Of a stretch of DNA of 64,000 nucleotides, positions 9,693-17,377 are shown piece by piece. Within the stretch, counting starts at the first letter, position 1, and each line of letters opens with the position of its first letter. The translations under genes were made by a program, and so were the position numbers. Under the pieces are notes generated by a model. That model made no database searches. It saw nothing but the letters and a program-made list of their open reading frames with translations, and was not told where the DNA came from. The stretch comes from Phenylobacterium aquaticum (lineage in GTDB: Bacteria > Pseudomonadota > Alphaproteobacteria > Caulobacterales > Caulobacteraceae). The stretch is from NCBI GenBank assembly GCA_947378305.1, contig CANCJJ010000001.1, positions 186,001 to 250,000 of the forward strand, read 5' to 3'.

Positions 9693-11219
9693 ATGGCCGC
9701 ACGCGTCGTAACCGTAGCGTTTCAGGGTGTTGAAGCCAGACCAGTCGATGTTGAGGTTCAACTCACCGGCGGCGAACAGAAGTTCATGCTGGTCGGGCTG
9801 GGCGACAAGGCCGTTGCCGAGAGCCGGGAGCGCGTAAGGGCGGCCTTTGCTGGCCTGGGACTGGCCATGCCCGGGCGACGGATCATCTGCAATCTGGCCC
9901 CGGCTGACCTTCCCAAGGAAGGCAGCCATTATGACCTGCCGATAGCCCTGGCCGTCATGGCGGCCATGGGCGTCATACCGCCAGACGCCCTGTCAGGCTG
10001 GGCGGCCATGGGGGAATTGTCCCTGGATGGCCGGATCGTCGCGGCTGCCGGGGCCCTGCCCGCCGCCGTGGCTGCAGGCAGTCTGGGGCTGGGCCTCATC
10101 TGCCCCCAGGCCAGCGGGGCCGAGGCCGCCTGGGCCGGAGAGACCCCGATCCTTGCGCCCGCCTCGCTGATCTCCCTGGTCAATCATTTCCGGGGCACCC
10201 AGATCCTGTCAGCTCCCGACCCCGGCCAGATTCTGGAGGGCGGACCGGTGCCGGACCTGCGCGACGTCAAGGGCCAGGAAAGCGCCAAGCGTGCCCTGGA
10301 AATCGCCGCAGCCGGGGGCCACAATCTCCTGTTCATAGGTCCGCCCGGGTCCGGGAAGTCCATGATGGCGGCGCGCCTGCCGGGCCTGCTTCCGCCACTT
10401 TCTCCGGCTGAGCTTCTGGAAACCTCCATGGTGCATTCCGTGGCGGGCCTGATTGCGCGTGGCGAACTGACCCGGGCCAGACCCTTCAGAACGCCGCATC
10501 ACTCCGCGACCATGGCGGCCCTGACCGGCGGCGGCGTCCGGATCAAGCCCGGGGAAGTCTCCCTGGCGCACAACGGGGTCCTGTTTCTGGATGAACTGCC
10601 GGAATTTTCCGCCCAGGCCCTGGATTCCCTGCGCCAGCCCCTGGAAACCGGCGAGGTTACCGTCGCCCGGGCCAATGCCCACATCCGCTATCCGGCCCGG
10701 TTTCAGCTGATCGCTGCCGAAAATCCCTGCAAATGCGGGCATGGCGGGGTGGGCCGGGGGGCTTGTGGCCGCGCGCCCCGGTGTCAGATCGATTATCAGG
10801 CCAAGGTGTCTGGCCCCTTCATGGATCGCATGGATCTGCAGATCGACGTGCCCGCCGTCAGCGCGGCCGACCTCAGCCTTCCGCCCCCCACCGAAGGGAC
10901 GGCCGAAGCCGCCGGGCGGGTCAGTGCAGCCCGCGCCCTCCAGGCCGAACGGGCCCGCGCCTCGGGTCGGGAGGGGGCCAGCCCCCTTAATGCCCGCGCC
11001 GACGGGGAATGGCTGGAAACCATTGCCGATCCAGAACCCGCGGCCCGTGCCCTCATGGCCCGGGCGGCAGAGGCCGGAGCGCTGACGGCCCGGGGATGGA
11101 CCCGAATTCTCAGACTGGCGCGAACCATTGCCGACCTGGACGGCGCAGGTCCCGTCGGGCGATTGCACGTCGCAGAGGCCCTGGCCTACCGGCGGGTTGG
11201 GCTCAGGGCTGAGGGCTAG
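9693..11219 (+). CDS. comM: ComM-type Mg-chelatase-like AAA+ ATPase
   Basis: ComM proteins are AAA+ helicases that promote branch migration during integration of transformed DNA. The 508-residue protein has an N-terminal ChlI/Lon-like domain, including LVGLGDKAVAESRERVRAAF. Walker A is LFIGPPGSGKSMMAARLPG near residue 218 and Walker B is GVLFLDELPEFS. The Mg-chelatase C-terminal region carries cysteines (NPCKCGH and CGRAPRCQ). The upstream GTTC-N7-GTTC box places it under LexA control, linking it to DNA-damage recombination. It stands alone between gshB and the LysE-type gene. Confidence 0.93.
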   Translation: MAARVVTVAFQGVEARPVDVEVQLTGGEQKFMLVGLGDKAVAESRERVRAAFAGLGLAMPGRRIICNLAPADLPKEGSHYDLPIALAVMAAMGVIPPDALSGWAAMGELSLDGRIVAAAGALPAAVAAGSLGLGLICPQASGAEAAWAGETPILAPASLISLVNHFRGTQILSAPDPGQILEGGPVPDLRDVKGQESAKRALEIAAAGGHNLLFIGPPGSGKSMMAARLPGLLPPLSPAELLETSMVHSVAGLIARGELTRARPFRTPHHSATMAALTGGGVRIKPGEVSLAHNGVLFLDELPEFSAQALDSLRQPLETGEVTVARANAHIRYPARFQLIAAENPCKCGHGGVGRGACGRAPRCQIDYQAKVSGPFMDRMDLQIDVPAVSAADLSLPPPTEGTAEAAGRVSAARALQAERARASGREGASPLNARADGEWLETIADPEPAARALMARAAEAGALTARGWTRILRLARTIADLDGAGPVGRLHVAEALAYRRVGLRAEG

Positions 11220-11344
11220 GACAGGGCGAAGGCCGGGTTGGAGAGGGCGGCCCAAACCCGGGGAAATATACCCGCTCGCTTGCCTTCCCTTCCCGAGACG
11301 GGCCGTGTAGCAACCAGATCACGCCCCCCGAAAAGTGCCCTGAC

Positions 11345-11977
11345 ATGAACGCCCTGCCCATCGATCTCGGCCGTTACCTGACCTTCATGGGGGTCATGGG
11401 AGTCATGGCCATTGCCCCCGGTCCAGCCAATGTCTTTTCCCTGGCGATCGGCGCGCAGAGGGGCCGCCGGGCCGCAATCCTGGCCATGCTCGGCATGAAC
11501 TCTGCGACCCTGGTCTGGTTTGCTCTGGCGGGACTGGGGCTGGGAGCCCTGGTTCTGGCCTTCCCCCTGGTGTTCAAATGGGTGGCCTATGCGGGTGCGG
11601 CCTATGTCGCCTGGCTGGGCGTTACGGCCATTCGGGGGGCGTTTCAGGCCCATGGCAAGATTCACCCCGGCACAGTCAAGATCGGGGCCTCAGCCTTTCG
11701 GGCCGGGTTTGCCGTGCAGATTTCAAATCCCAAGGTGGTCTTGTTCTTTACCGCAGTCCTTCCGCCGTTTCTGGACCCGCATCGCCCCCTGCCTGCCCAG
11801 CTGGTCAATTACGCCGCAGCCACCCTGCTCTTTGACGGCCTCGCCATGACAAGCTACGGCCTGGGCGGAGCCGCCCTTGCCCGGCGGCTGGAGGACCCTG
11901 GCTTTCGCCGGATTTTCCAGATCGGGGTGGGCTTGCTGCTCCTGACAGCCGCCGCCCTGATGGCGTTTCGGGAGTAA
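11345..11977 (+). CDS. LysE/RhtB-family amino-acid exporter
   Basis: The 210-residue inner-membrane protein has about six hydrophobic segments. The LysE/RhtB signature is GVMAIAPGPANVFSLAIGAQRGRRAAILAMLGMNSATL near the N-terminus, followed by AYVAWLGV and AGFAVQISNPKVVLFFTAVLPPFL. These transporters export amino acids or related small molecules. The substrate cannot be read from the sequence. A GC-rich hairpin directly after the stop probably terminates the transcript. The Shine-Dalgarno sequence is weak. Confidence 0.9.
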   Translation: MNALPIDLGRYLTFMGVMGVMAIAPGPANVFSLAIGAQRGRRAAILAMLGMNSATLVWFALAGLGLGALVLAFPLVFKWVAYAGAAYVAWLGVTAIRGAFQAHGKIHPGTVKIGASAFRAGFAVQISNPKVVLFFTAVLPPFLDPHRPLPAQLVNYAAATLLFDGLAMTSYGLGGAALARRLEDPGFRRIFQIGVGLLLLTAAALMAFRE

Positions 11978-12001
11978 GGCCCCCAGCAAAAGCAGGGGCC
12001 T
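11977..12001 (+). terminator. Hairpin terminator after the LysE-type gene
   Basis: The inverted repeat aggcccc...ggggcct closes a loop of about 11 bases immediately after the LysE-type stop. It merges with the palindromic repeat that follows. T-richness downstream is limited. Confidence 0.5.
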
Positions 12002-12046
12002 GTTTCGATCTGATAAGCCGGGCCCTGTTATCGGAACAGGCTCTAG
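11998..12046. repeat. Palindromic intergenic repeat, copy 1 (before the AmpG-type gene)
   Basis: The roughly 49-bp sequence from gcctgtttcga to ggaacaggctctag is imperfectly self-complementary. The reverse complement of copy 2 (13473-13525) matches it at most positions, sharing gcctgtttcga, gataa, ccgg and tatcggaacaggc. It may act as a terminator or a REP-like element. Confidence 0.7.
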
Positions 12047-12113
12047 ACGTCATGCCCGGAGCACCTCAATCTGACGGTAAAGCCCGTTTCCCTGGGCTGA
12101 GATGAGGCCCTGA

Positions 12114-13475
12114 ATGTCCCAGCCCGACGATACCCCTCCGCCCCAGGCGGCCAAGCCTCGTCCAAGGGCGCAACAGGTCCTGACCGCGATCCGGCGCCCC
12201 AAGGTGGCCGTCATGCTGGCCCTGGGATTTTCATCCGGCCTGCCCTTCCTTCTGACCGGCAATACCCTTGGCTATTGGCTGAGGGATGAGGGCACCTCGC
12301 TAAAGGCCATTGGATTTCTGTCCTGGGTCGGGCTGGCCTATTCCCTGAAGCTCCTCTGGGCACCGATGATGGACCGGCTGGATGCCCCCATATTGGGCCG
12401 CTGGCTTGGACGCCGTCGGGGCTGGATGGTCCTGGCGCAAGTCCTGGTCGGCCTGGGCCTTCTCGGCATGGCCGCCATTGGACCCGGAGCAGGACTGACG
12501 CCCATTGGAATATTTGCGGTCATTGTGGCCTTCGCCTCGGCCAGCCAGGATGTGGTGGTGGACGCCTGGCGCATTGAGGCTGCTGCGACCAGCGAGGAGC
12601 TTGGCCTGCTGTCTTCGGCCTATCAGCTAGGCTACCGCGCCGCCCTCCTGGTCACAGATGCCCTGATCCTGGCCGTAGCGGCCCGGCTGGGATGGTCCCT
12701 GTCCTATGGCATGGCCGCAGCCTGCATGGCCGTTGGACTTCTGGCGACCCTTAAGGCCCAGGAACCCCTGCGCATGACAGACACGCGAGCGGAGGGCGCG
12801 CCCCTCTGGACCCCGCGTGGGTTTTTCGATGCGGTGGTCGGCCCCTTTATCGACTTTTTCCGGACCCATCGGGAGCTCGGCGTTTTGATGCTGGCGGCCG
12901 TCGCCCTCTACCGGATTCCAGACTTTGTCATGGGGCCCATGGCCAACCCCTTTTACCACGACCTCGGTATTACCAAGGATATGGTGGCCGCCGTCCGGGG
13001 CTCGGTCGGGCTGATCGCCGCCCTGGCGGGTATTACCGTCGGCGGGATCAGCGCGGTTCGGCTGGGATTTTTTCCGACCCTGATCATCGGGGCCATACTC
13101 CAGCCCCTTGCCGTAGCCTCCTTCGCCCTGCTGAGCCTGCCGGGGGTCCATCCCGGCTTGTTCGGGGCGATCATGGCCGCGGATAATTTCGCCATGAGTT
13201 ATGCCGGCGTGGCTCTGGTGGCCTACATGTCCAGCCTGACCGGGCTTGGCTATACGGCCACGCAATACGCCCTTCTGTCCTCCACCTACGCCTTGCTCGG
13301 CAAGTTCCTGAAGGGGTTCTCAGGGGCGGTGGTGGAAAGCCTTACCCTATCCCACGGGCTGATGGGGGCCTATGGCCTGTTCTTTGTCGGCGCAGGCCTG
13401 ATTGGTGCCCCGGCCCTGGTCATGTTTCTGATCCTGGCCAGGGCCCACGCCCGACTGGAGGCCAGGTCTGCCTAG
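12114..13475 (+). CDS. AmpG-like MFS permease
   Basis: This is a 453-residue major facilitator with about 12-14 hydrophobic segments. It resembles AmpG, the inner-membrane importer of anhydromuropeptides from cell-wall recycling. The family hallmark is LGFSSGLPFLLTGNTLGYWL, then AIGFLSWVGLAYSLKLLWAPMMDR. SQDVVVDAWRIEA and a central loop also fit. The gatgagg ribosome binding site supports the ATG at 12114. The gene stands between two copies of an inverted palindromic repeat, and its TAG stop lies at the edge of copy 2. The substrate is inferred from family only. Confidence 0.85.
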   Translation: MSQPDDTPPPQAAKPRPRAQQVLTAIRRPKVAVMLALGFSSGLPFLLTGNTLGYWLRDEGTSLKAIGFLSWVGLAYSLKLLWAPMMDRLDAPILGRWLGRRRGWMVLAQVLVGLGLLGMAAIGPGAGLTPIGIFAVIVAFASASQDVVVDAWRIEAAATSEELGLLSSAYQLGYRAALLVTDALILAVAARLGWSLSYGMAAACMAVGLLATLKAQEPLRMTDTRAEGAPLWTPRGFFDAVVGPFIDFFRTHRELGVLMLAAVALYRIPDFVMGPMANPFYHDLGITKDMVAAVRGSVGLIAALAGITVGGISAVRLGFFPTLIIGAILQPLAVASFALLSLPGVHPGLFGAIMAADNFAMSYAGVALVAYMSSLTGLGYTATQYALLSSTYALLGKFLKGFSGAVVESLTLSHGLMGAYGLFFVGAGLIGAPALVMFLILARAHARLEARSA

Positions 13476-13525
13476 GGCCTGTTCCGATAGGCGGGAACCG
13501 GTTATCGGCTCGAAACAGGCTCTAA
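13473..13525. repeat. Palindromic intergenic repeat, copy 2 (after the AmpG-type gene)
   Basis: The sequence tagggcctgttccgat...cgaaacaggctcta is the second copy, related to copy 1 as its reverse complement. It fills the space between the convergent AmpG-type gene and ppa, where a bidirectional terminator would be expected. Confidence 0.7.
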
Positions 13526-13535
13526 AGCGCTTGAA

Positions 13536-14069
13536 CTAGACCTCACCCTTGGCGCGCAAAATGCTTTGGCGAATGATGTCGCCGGTTTCCTCCGGGTCCG
13601 CCCAACGAACGATTTCCACGGACTTGCCCTTTTCCAGGTCTTTGTAGTGCTGGAAGAAGTGGGCGATTTGTTCGGTCAGGATGACGGGAAGGGCACGCCA
13701 GCTTTCCACGCCCGTATAGAAGGGGTGCAGCTGATCCACGGGAACCGCCAGAACCTTTTCGTCGTCCCCCGCCTCATCCACCATGATCAGGCAGCCAATG
13801 GGCCGGCACCGAATAATGGCCCCGGGGACCACAGGGGTCGGGCCGACGACGAGGATATCGAGCGGATCTCCATCGCCGGAGAGGGTGTGGGGGATAAACC
13901 CGTAATTCCCCGGATAATACATGGCGGTGTGCAGGAACCGGTCGACAAAGATCGCGCCGCTTTCCTTGTCCAGCTCATACTTTACAGGCTCCCCGCCCTG
14001 GGGGATTTCAATCAGGGCATTGACGTCATAGGGCGGATTGAAACCGACTGAAATCTTGTTGATGTCCAT
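13536..14069 (-). CDS. ppa: Inorganic pyrophosphatase (family I)
   Basis: This soluble enzyme hydrolyses pyrophosphate and pulls biosynthetic reactions forward. The 177-residue protein has family-I markers. They are PVKYELDKESGAIFVDRFLHTAMYYPGNYGFIPHTL, then the metal-binding signature DGDPLDILVV, and a later DEAGDDEKVLAVP. The start ATG at 14069 gives MDINKISVGFNPPYDVNALI, normal for alphaproteobacteria. It is divergent from the rimP operon and convergent with the AmpG-type gene. Confidence 0.97.
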   Translation of the reverse strand: MDINKISVGFNPPYDVNALIEIPQGGEPVKYELDKESGAIFVDRFLHTAMYYPGNYGFIPHTLSGDGDPLDILVVGPTPVVPGAIIRCRPIGCLIMVDEAGDDEKVLAVPVDQLHPFYTGVESWRALPVILTEQIAHFFQHYKDLEKGKSVEIVRWADPEETGDIIRQSILRAKGEV

Positions 14070-14153
14070 GGGGATCCGCTCTCTTGCCGTAACGTCACCC
14101 TGTTGTTCAGGGCCAGGTGCCTATGGACCAAACCGGGCCTCGGGGGAAGGGGG

Positions 14154-14182
14154 CTGACAAGCGCCTGACGATGGTCTATAGA
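14154..14182 (+). promoter_or_regulatory. Sigma-70-type promoter of the rimP-nusA operon
   Basis: A -35 ctgaca is separated by exactly 17 bases from a -10 tataga, a near-consensus vegetative promoter. The predicted start is near 14189. That leaves a leader of about 87 nt before rimP, interrupted by the hairpin terminator at 14221-14250. Confidence 0.7.
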
Positions 14183-14220
14183 CGGTGCAACATCGTCCGT
14201 AGCGCTGGATTGCGCTTACG

Positions 14221-14250
14221 AGCGGCGGGCTTCGGCCCAGCCGCTTTTTT
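14221..14250 (+). terminator. Intrinsic terminator/attenuator in the rimP leader
   Basis: The stem agcggc-gggc closes a ttcg loop with gccc-a-gccgct (10 bp with one bulge) and is followed by six T residues. It lies between the promoter at 14154-14182 and the rimP ATG at 14276, where it should act as a leader attenuator rather than an end-of-operon terminator. Confidence 0.8.
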
Positions 14251-14275
14251 GTTGGCCGGAGGTTCGGCAAGTAGA

Positions 14276-14827
14276 ATGCGCGGCAAGACTGCCGAAGACC
14301 TGAAGCTCCTGGAGCTGCTCGACCCTGTCGCCGAGGTGACAGGCTACGAGATTGTGCGTCTGCGGCTGATGGGCGGCGAACATGCCCGGCGGCTGCAAAT
14401 CATGGCGGAAACCCCGGAAGGGGAGATGAATGTCGAGGATTGCGCCCGCCTGTCCCGGGCCATTGCCGAGATCATGGACGCCGCCGACCCTATTTCCGGG
14501 GAATATACCCTGGAGGTCTCCACGCCCGGGGTTGATCGTCCCCTGACCCGCCTCAAGGATTTTGTGACCTTCGCCGGATACGAGGCGCGACTTGAGCTTG
14601 ACCGGGTGGCCGAGGGGCGAAAGCGCTTCAAGGGCATGATCGTCGGCGTCGAGGACGACAATATTGCCATTGATCTGGAAGGCGAGGAGGCGACCGCCCT
14701 GGTGCCTTTTGCCTGGATCGTCGAGGCAAAACTGATCCTGACGGATAAATTGATGCAGCGCGGGGCTTATATGCGAGCAGCCCGGCTGTCGGACGACCCC
14801 CCGCAAGACCCTTCTGAATCTGAATAA
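14276..14827 (+). CDS. rimP: Ribosome maturation factor RimP
   Basis: RimP assists late assembly of the 30S subunit. The track ORF begins at 14117, inside the promoter. The ATG at 14276 gives the family start [20 protein letters not shown] and 183 aa. Conserved parts are [25 protein letters not shown] and the signature [20 protein letters not shown]. The C-terminal Sm-like domain carries [19 protein letters not shown] ggagg motif lies 13 bases before the start. It is the first gene of the rimP-nusA-ylxR-infB operon, 12 bp from nusA. Confidence 0.95.
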   Translation: MRGKTAEDLKLLELLDPVAEVTGYEIVRLRLMGGEHARRLQIMAETPEGEMNVEDCARLSRAIAEIMDAADPISGEYTLEVSTPGVDRPLTRLKDFVTFAGYEARLELDRVAEGRKRFKGMIVGVEDDNIAIDLEGEEATALVPFAWIVEAKLILTDKLMQRGAYMRAARLSDDPPQDPSESE

Positions 14828-14839
14828 GAGGACCATCCC

Positions 14840-16513
14840 ATGAGCCTGACCGGTATTTCAGCCAACCGGCTTGAGCTGTTGCAGATCGCCGAGGCGGTCG
14901 CCCGCGAAAAGTCGATCGACAAGGAAGTTGTCATTGCCGCCATCGAGGAGGCCATCCAGAAGGGGGCCAAGGCTCGGTATGGCGCGGAGCATGACATTCG
15001 CGTTCACATTGACCAGAAGTCTGGCGAAACCACGATCACGCGGGTGATCACCGTCGTTCCGGACAATGCCGTCTACGAAAATGAAGAGGGCGTCTCCGAA
15101 GACCCCGTGGGCATTCGCCGCCTGTCAGATGCCTTGCGGGATGATCCTTCGGCGGAGGTCGGCAAGACCTATGAGGAGGTTCTACCCCCCTTCGAATTCG
15201 GCCGGGTCCAGACCCAGATGGCGCGCCAGGTTGTTACCGGCAAGGTCCGGGAAGCCGAGCGCGAGCACCAGTATGAGGAATTCAAGGATCGCGTCGGCGA
15301 AGTCATCAATGGCGTGGTCAAGCGCGTCGAGTATGGCAATACCGTCGTCGACCTGGGTCGGGGTGAAGGCATTATGCGCCGGGATCAGTCCATTCCCCGG
15401 GAAAACTTCAATCTGGGCGACCGCATTCGCTGCTATATCTATGACGTCCGCCGGGAGACCAAGGGACCGCAAATCCTGCTGAGCCGCGCCCATGGCGGCT
15501 TCATGGCCAAGCTGTTCGCCCAGGAAGTTCCCGAAGTTTATGACGGCGTGATCGAAATCCGCGCCGTGGCCCGGGACCCGGGCAGCCGGGCCAAGATGGC
15601 CGTCATCTCCAATGACAGCTCCATCGACCCCGTCGGGGCCTGCGTGGGTATGCGCGGCAGCCGGGTTCAGGCGGTCGTTGCCGAACTGCAGGGCGAAAAG
15701 ATCGACATCATCCAGTGGAGCGGCGACGAGGCGACGTTTATCGTCAACGCCCTGGCCCCGGCCGAGGTCTCCAAGGTGGTGATGGACGAGGAAGACGAGC
15801 GGGTCGAGGTGGTTGTGCCTGACGAACAATTGTCCCTGGCCATTGGCCGGCGCGGGCAAAATGTACGCCTGGCCTCCCAGCTGACCGGCTGGCAAATCGA
15901 CATCATGACCGAAAGCCAGGAGAGCGAGCGCCGCCAGCGTGAGTTCACCGAGCGGACGGCCCTGTTCCAGGAAGCCCTGGACGTGGATGAAGTCATTGCC
16001 CAGCTTCTGGTGACCGAAGGGTTCGCCACTGTTGAAGACGTCGCCTATGTCGAAAATGCCGAAGTCGCCGCCATTGAAGGCTTTGACGAAGACACCGCCG
16101 AAGAAATCCAGGCTCGCGCCCGCGACTTCCTTGAGCGCGAAGCTGCAGAGCTTGACAGCAAACGCCGCGAGGCGGGCGTCGAGGATGCCCTGCTTGAAAT
16201 CGAGGGGGTTACCCTGCCCATCGCCGTGGCCCTCGGTCAGGGTGATGTGAAGTCCGTTGAAGATCTGGCGGGCATGGTCCCCGATGACCTGCGCGGCTAT
16301 TTTGAGACCAAGGGCGGAGAGCGGGTGAGGGAGCCGGGGATTCTGGAGTCCTTCAATCTCGACCCGGCCGCTGCCGAAGCCCTGATCATGCGCGCCCGCG
16401 TTGCCATGGGCTGGATCGAGGCCCCGCCCGAGCCTGAGGTCGAAGCCCAGATCGAAGCGGAACTGTCAGAGGAAGATATCGTCTTCGGGCAGGCCCCGGG
16501 TCGGAGTAACTGA
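14840..16513 (+). CDS. nusA: Transcription termination/antitermination factor NusA
   Basis: NusA binds RNA polymerase and modulates pausing, termination and antitermination. The 557-residue protein has the N-terminal RNAP-binding domain (about 1-130). An S1 domain (about 135-200) contains [20 protein letters not shown]. Two KH domains carry [28 protein letters not shown] and [21 protein letters not shown]. Two C-terminal acidic helix-hairpin-helix repeats end in an alphaproteobacterial extension rich in Glu. Lying downstream of a leader terminator, NusA may feed back on its own operon. rimP is 12 bp upstream. Confidence 0.97.
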   Translation: MSLTGISANRLELLQIAEAVAREKSIDKEVVIAAIEEAIQKGAKARYGAEHDIRVHIDQKSGETTITRVITVVPDNAVYENEEGVSEDPVGIRRLSDALRDDPSAEVGKTYEEVLPPFEFGRVQTQMARQVVTGKVREAEREHQYEEFKDRVGEVINGVVKRVEYGNTVVDLGRGEGIMRRDQSIPRENFNLGDRIRCYIYDVRRETKGPQILLSRAHGGFMAKLFAQEVPEVYDGVIEIRAVARDPGSRAKMAVISNDSSIDPVGACVGMRGSRVQAVVAELQGEKIDIIQWSGDEATFIVNALAPAEVSKVVMDEEDERVEVVVPDEQLSLAIGRRGQNVRLASQLTGWQIDIMTESQESERRQREFTERTALFQEALDVDEVIAQLLVTEGFATVEDVAYVENAEVAAIEGFDEDTAEEIQARARDFLEREAAELDSKRREAGVEDALLEIEGVTLPIAVALGQGDVKSVEDLAGMVPDDLRGYFETKGGERVREPGILESFNLDPAAAEALIMRARVAMGWIEAPPEPEVEAQIEAELSEEDIVFGQAPGRSN

Positions 16514-16523
16514 AGCTAGACGC

Positions 16524-17234
16524 GTGACCGAACCCCAGGACTCACGGGCACCAGGCCCAAAGACCCTGATCCCCAAGACCTTGGCAGAAGCCTCACGGCA
16601 ACGCCGGGACCTGGTCACAGGGGAGGTCATGGCCGAGGACCTGCTGATCCGTTTTGTCCCAGGACCTGGCGGAGATGTCGTCCCGGACCTGGCCGCCAAA
16701 CTGCCTGGACGTGGCCTGTGGGTCGCTGCAGATCGCACTTCGGTGGAGACGGCCAGCCGCAAGGGGCTGTTTTCCAGGTCGGCCAAGACCCGGCTTGCAG
16801 CGCACCCGGATCTGGCGGATCAGGTGGACCACCTGCTGTTTCGACGGGTTCTGGACGGGCTCGGCATGGCCAAGCGGGCGGGGGACCTGATCTCCGGCTT
16901 TGAGAAGGTGGCTTCCGCCCTGGGGTCTGGCCGGGTTGCCTGGCTGATCGAGGCCAGCGACGGGGCACCTGACGGTCGCCGCAAGATCGGAAACGCCGCA
17001 AGGCGGTCGGCAAAACCGCCTCAGGTCCTCGGAACCTATTCGGCTTCAGAATTGGGTTTGGCCTTGGGCGGCGAGAATGTGATACACAGTGCCTTCCTTG
17101 CGGGGCGAGGGGCAGATCGTTGGGCAGTCGATGTCCGGCGGCTGTCCGGTTTTCGTCCGCTCCTGCCTCCGAGTTGGCGCGAGGAACCGCCTGACGAGAT
17201 TGCCATACCTCATGGCCGTCCAGGTGAATTATAG
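16524..17234 (+). CDS. YlxR-like RNA-binding protein with L7Ae-like domain
   Basis: The 236-residue protein follows nusA, as DUF448/YlxR proteins do in most bacteria. The YlxR portion (about residues 25-95) reads RQRRDLVTGEVMAEDLLIRF and GRGLWVAADRTSVETA, with a basic KGLFSRSAKT. The second half resembles an L7Ae/L30e fold, as in alphaproteobacterial homologues (GLGMAKRAGDLISGFEKV). The track ORF starts inside nusA at 16401. The GTG at 16524, 10 bp after the nusA stop, is the first reasonable start. The usual Cys in the (R)RCIVTGE motif is replaced (RRDLVTGE). It may bind RNA or RNase P RNA, as reported for YlxR proteins. Confidence 0.85.
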   Translation: MTEPQDSRAPGPKTLIPKTLAEASRQRRDLVTGEVMAEDLLIRFVPGPGGDVVPDLAAKLPGRGLWVAADRTSVETASRKGLFSRSAKTRLAAHPDLADQVDHLLFRRVLDGLGMAKRAGDLISGFEKVASALGSGRVAWLIEASDGAPDGRRKIGNAARRSAKPPQVLGTYSASELGLALGGENVIHSAFLAGRGADRWAVDVRRLSGFRPLLPPSWREEPPDEIAIPHGRPGEL

Positions 17235-17377
17235 GTTAGGGTCGGCGTAATCTGGCCTGACCAGGCAGGCATCGGGTGGTCATTGCGCCGCCAGGTGAAT
17301 GGAACAACTCCCTGTTCCGCCCGTCTGGATATTTTGAATGTGGCCAGGATCGCCTGGCCGGTATGTAAAGCGAGCGA

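Noticed and set aside
14150-14250. tRNA (metY-like) upstream of rimP, as in E. coli
   Set aside because: Hairpins are present, but no cloverleaf, T-loop or CCA end can be formed.
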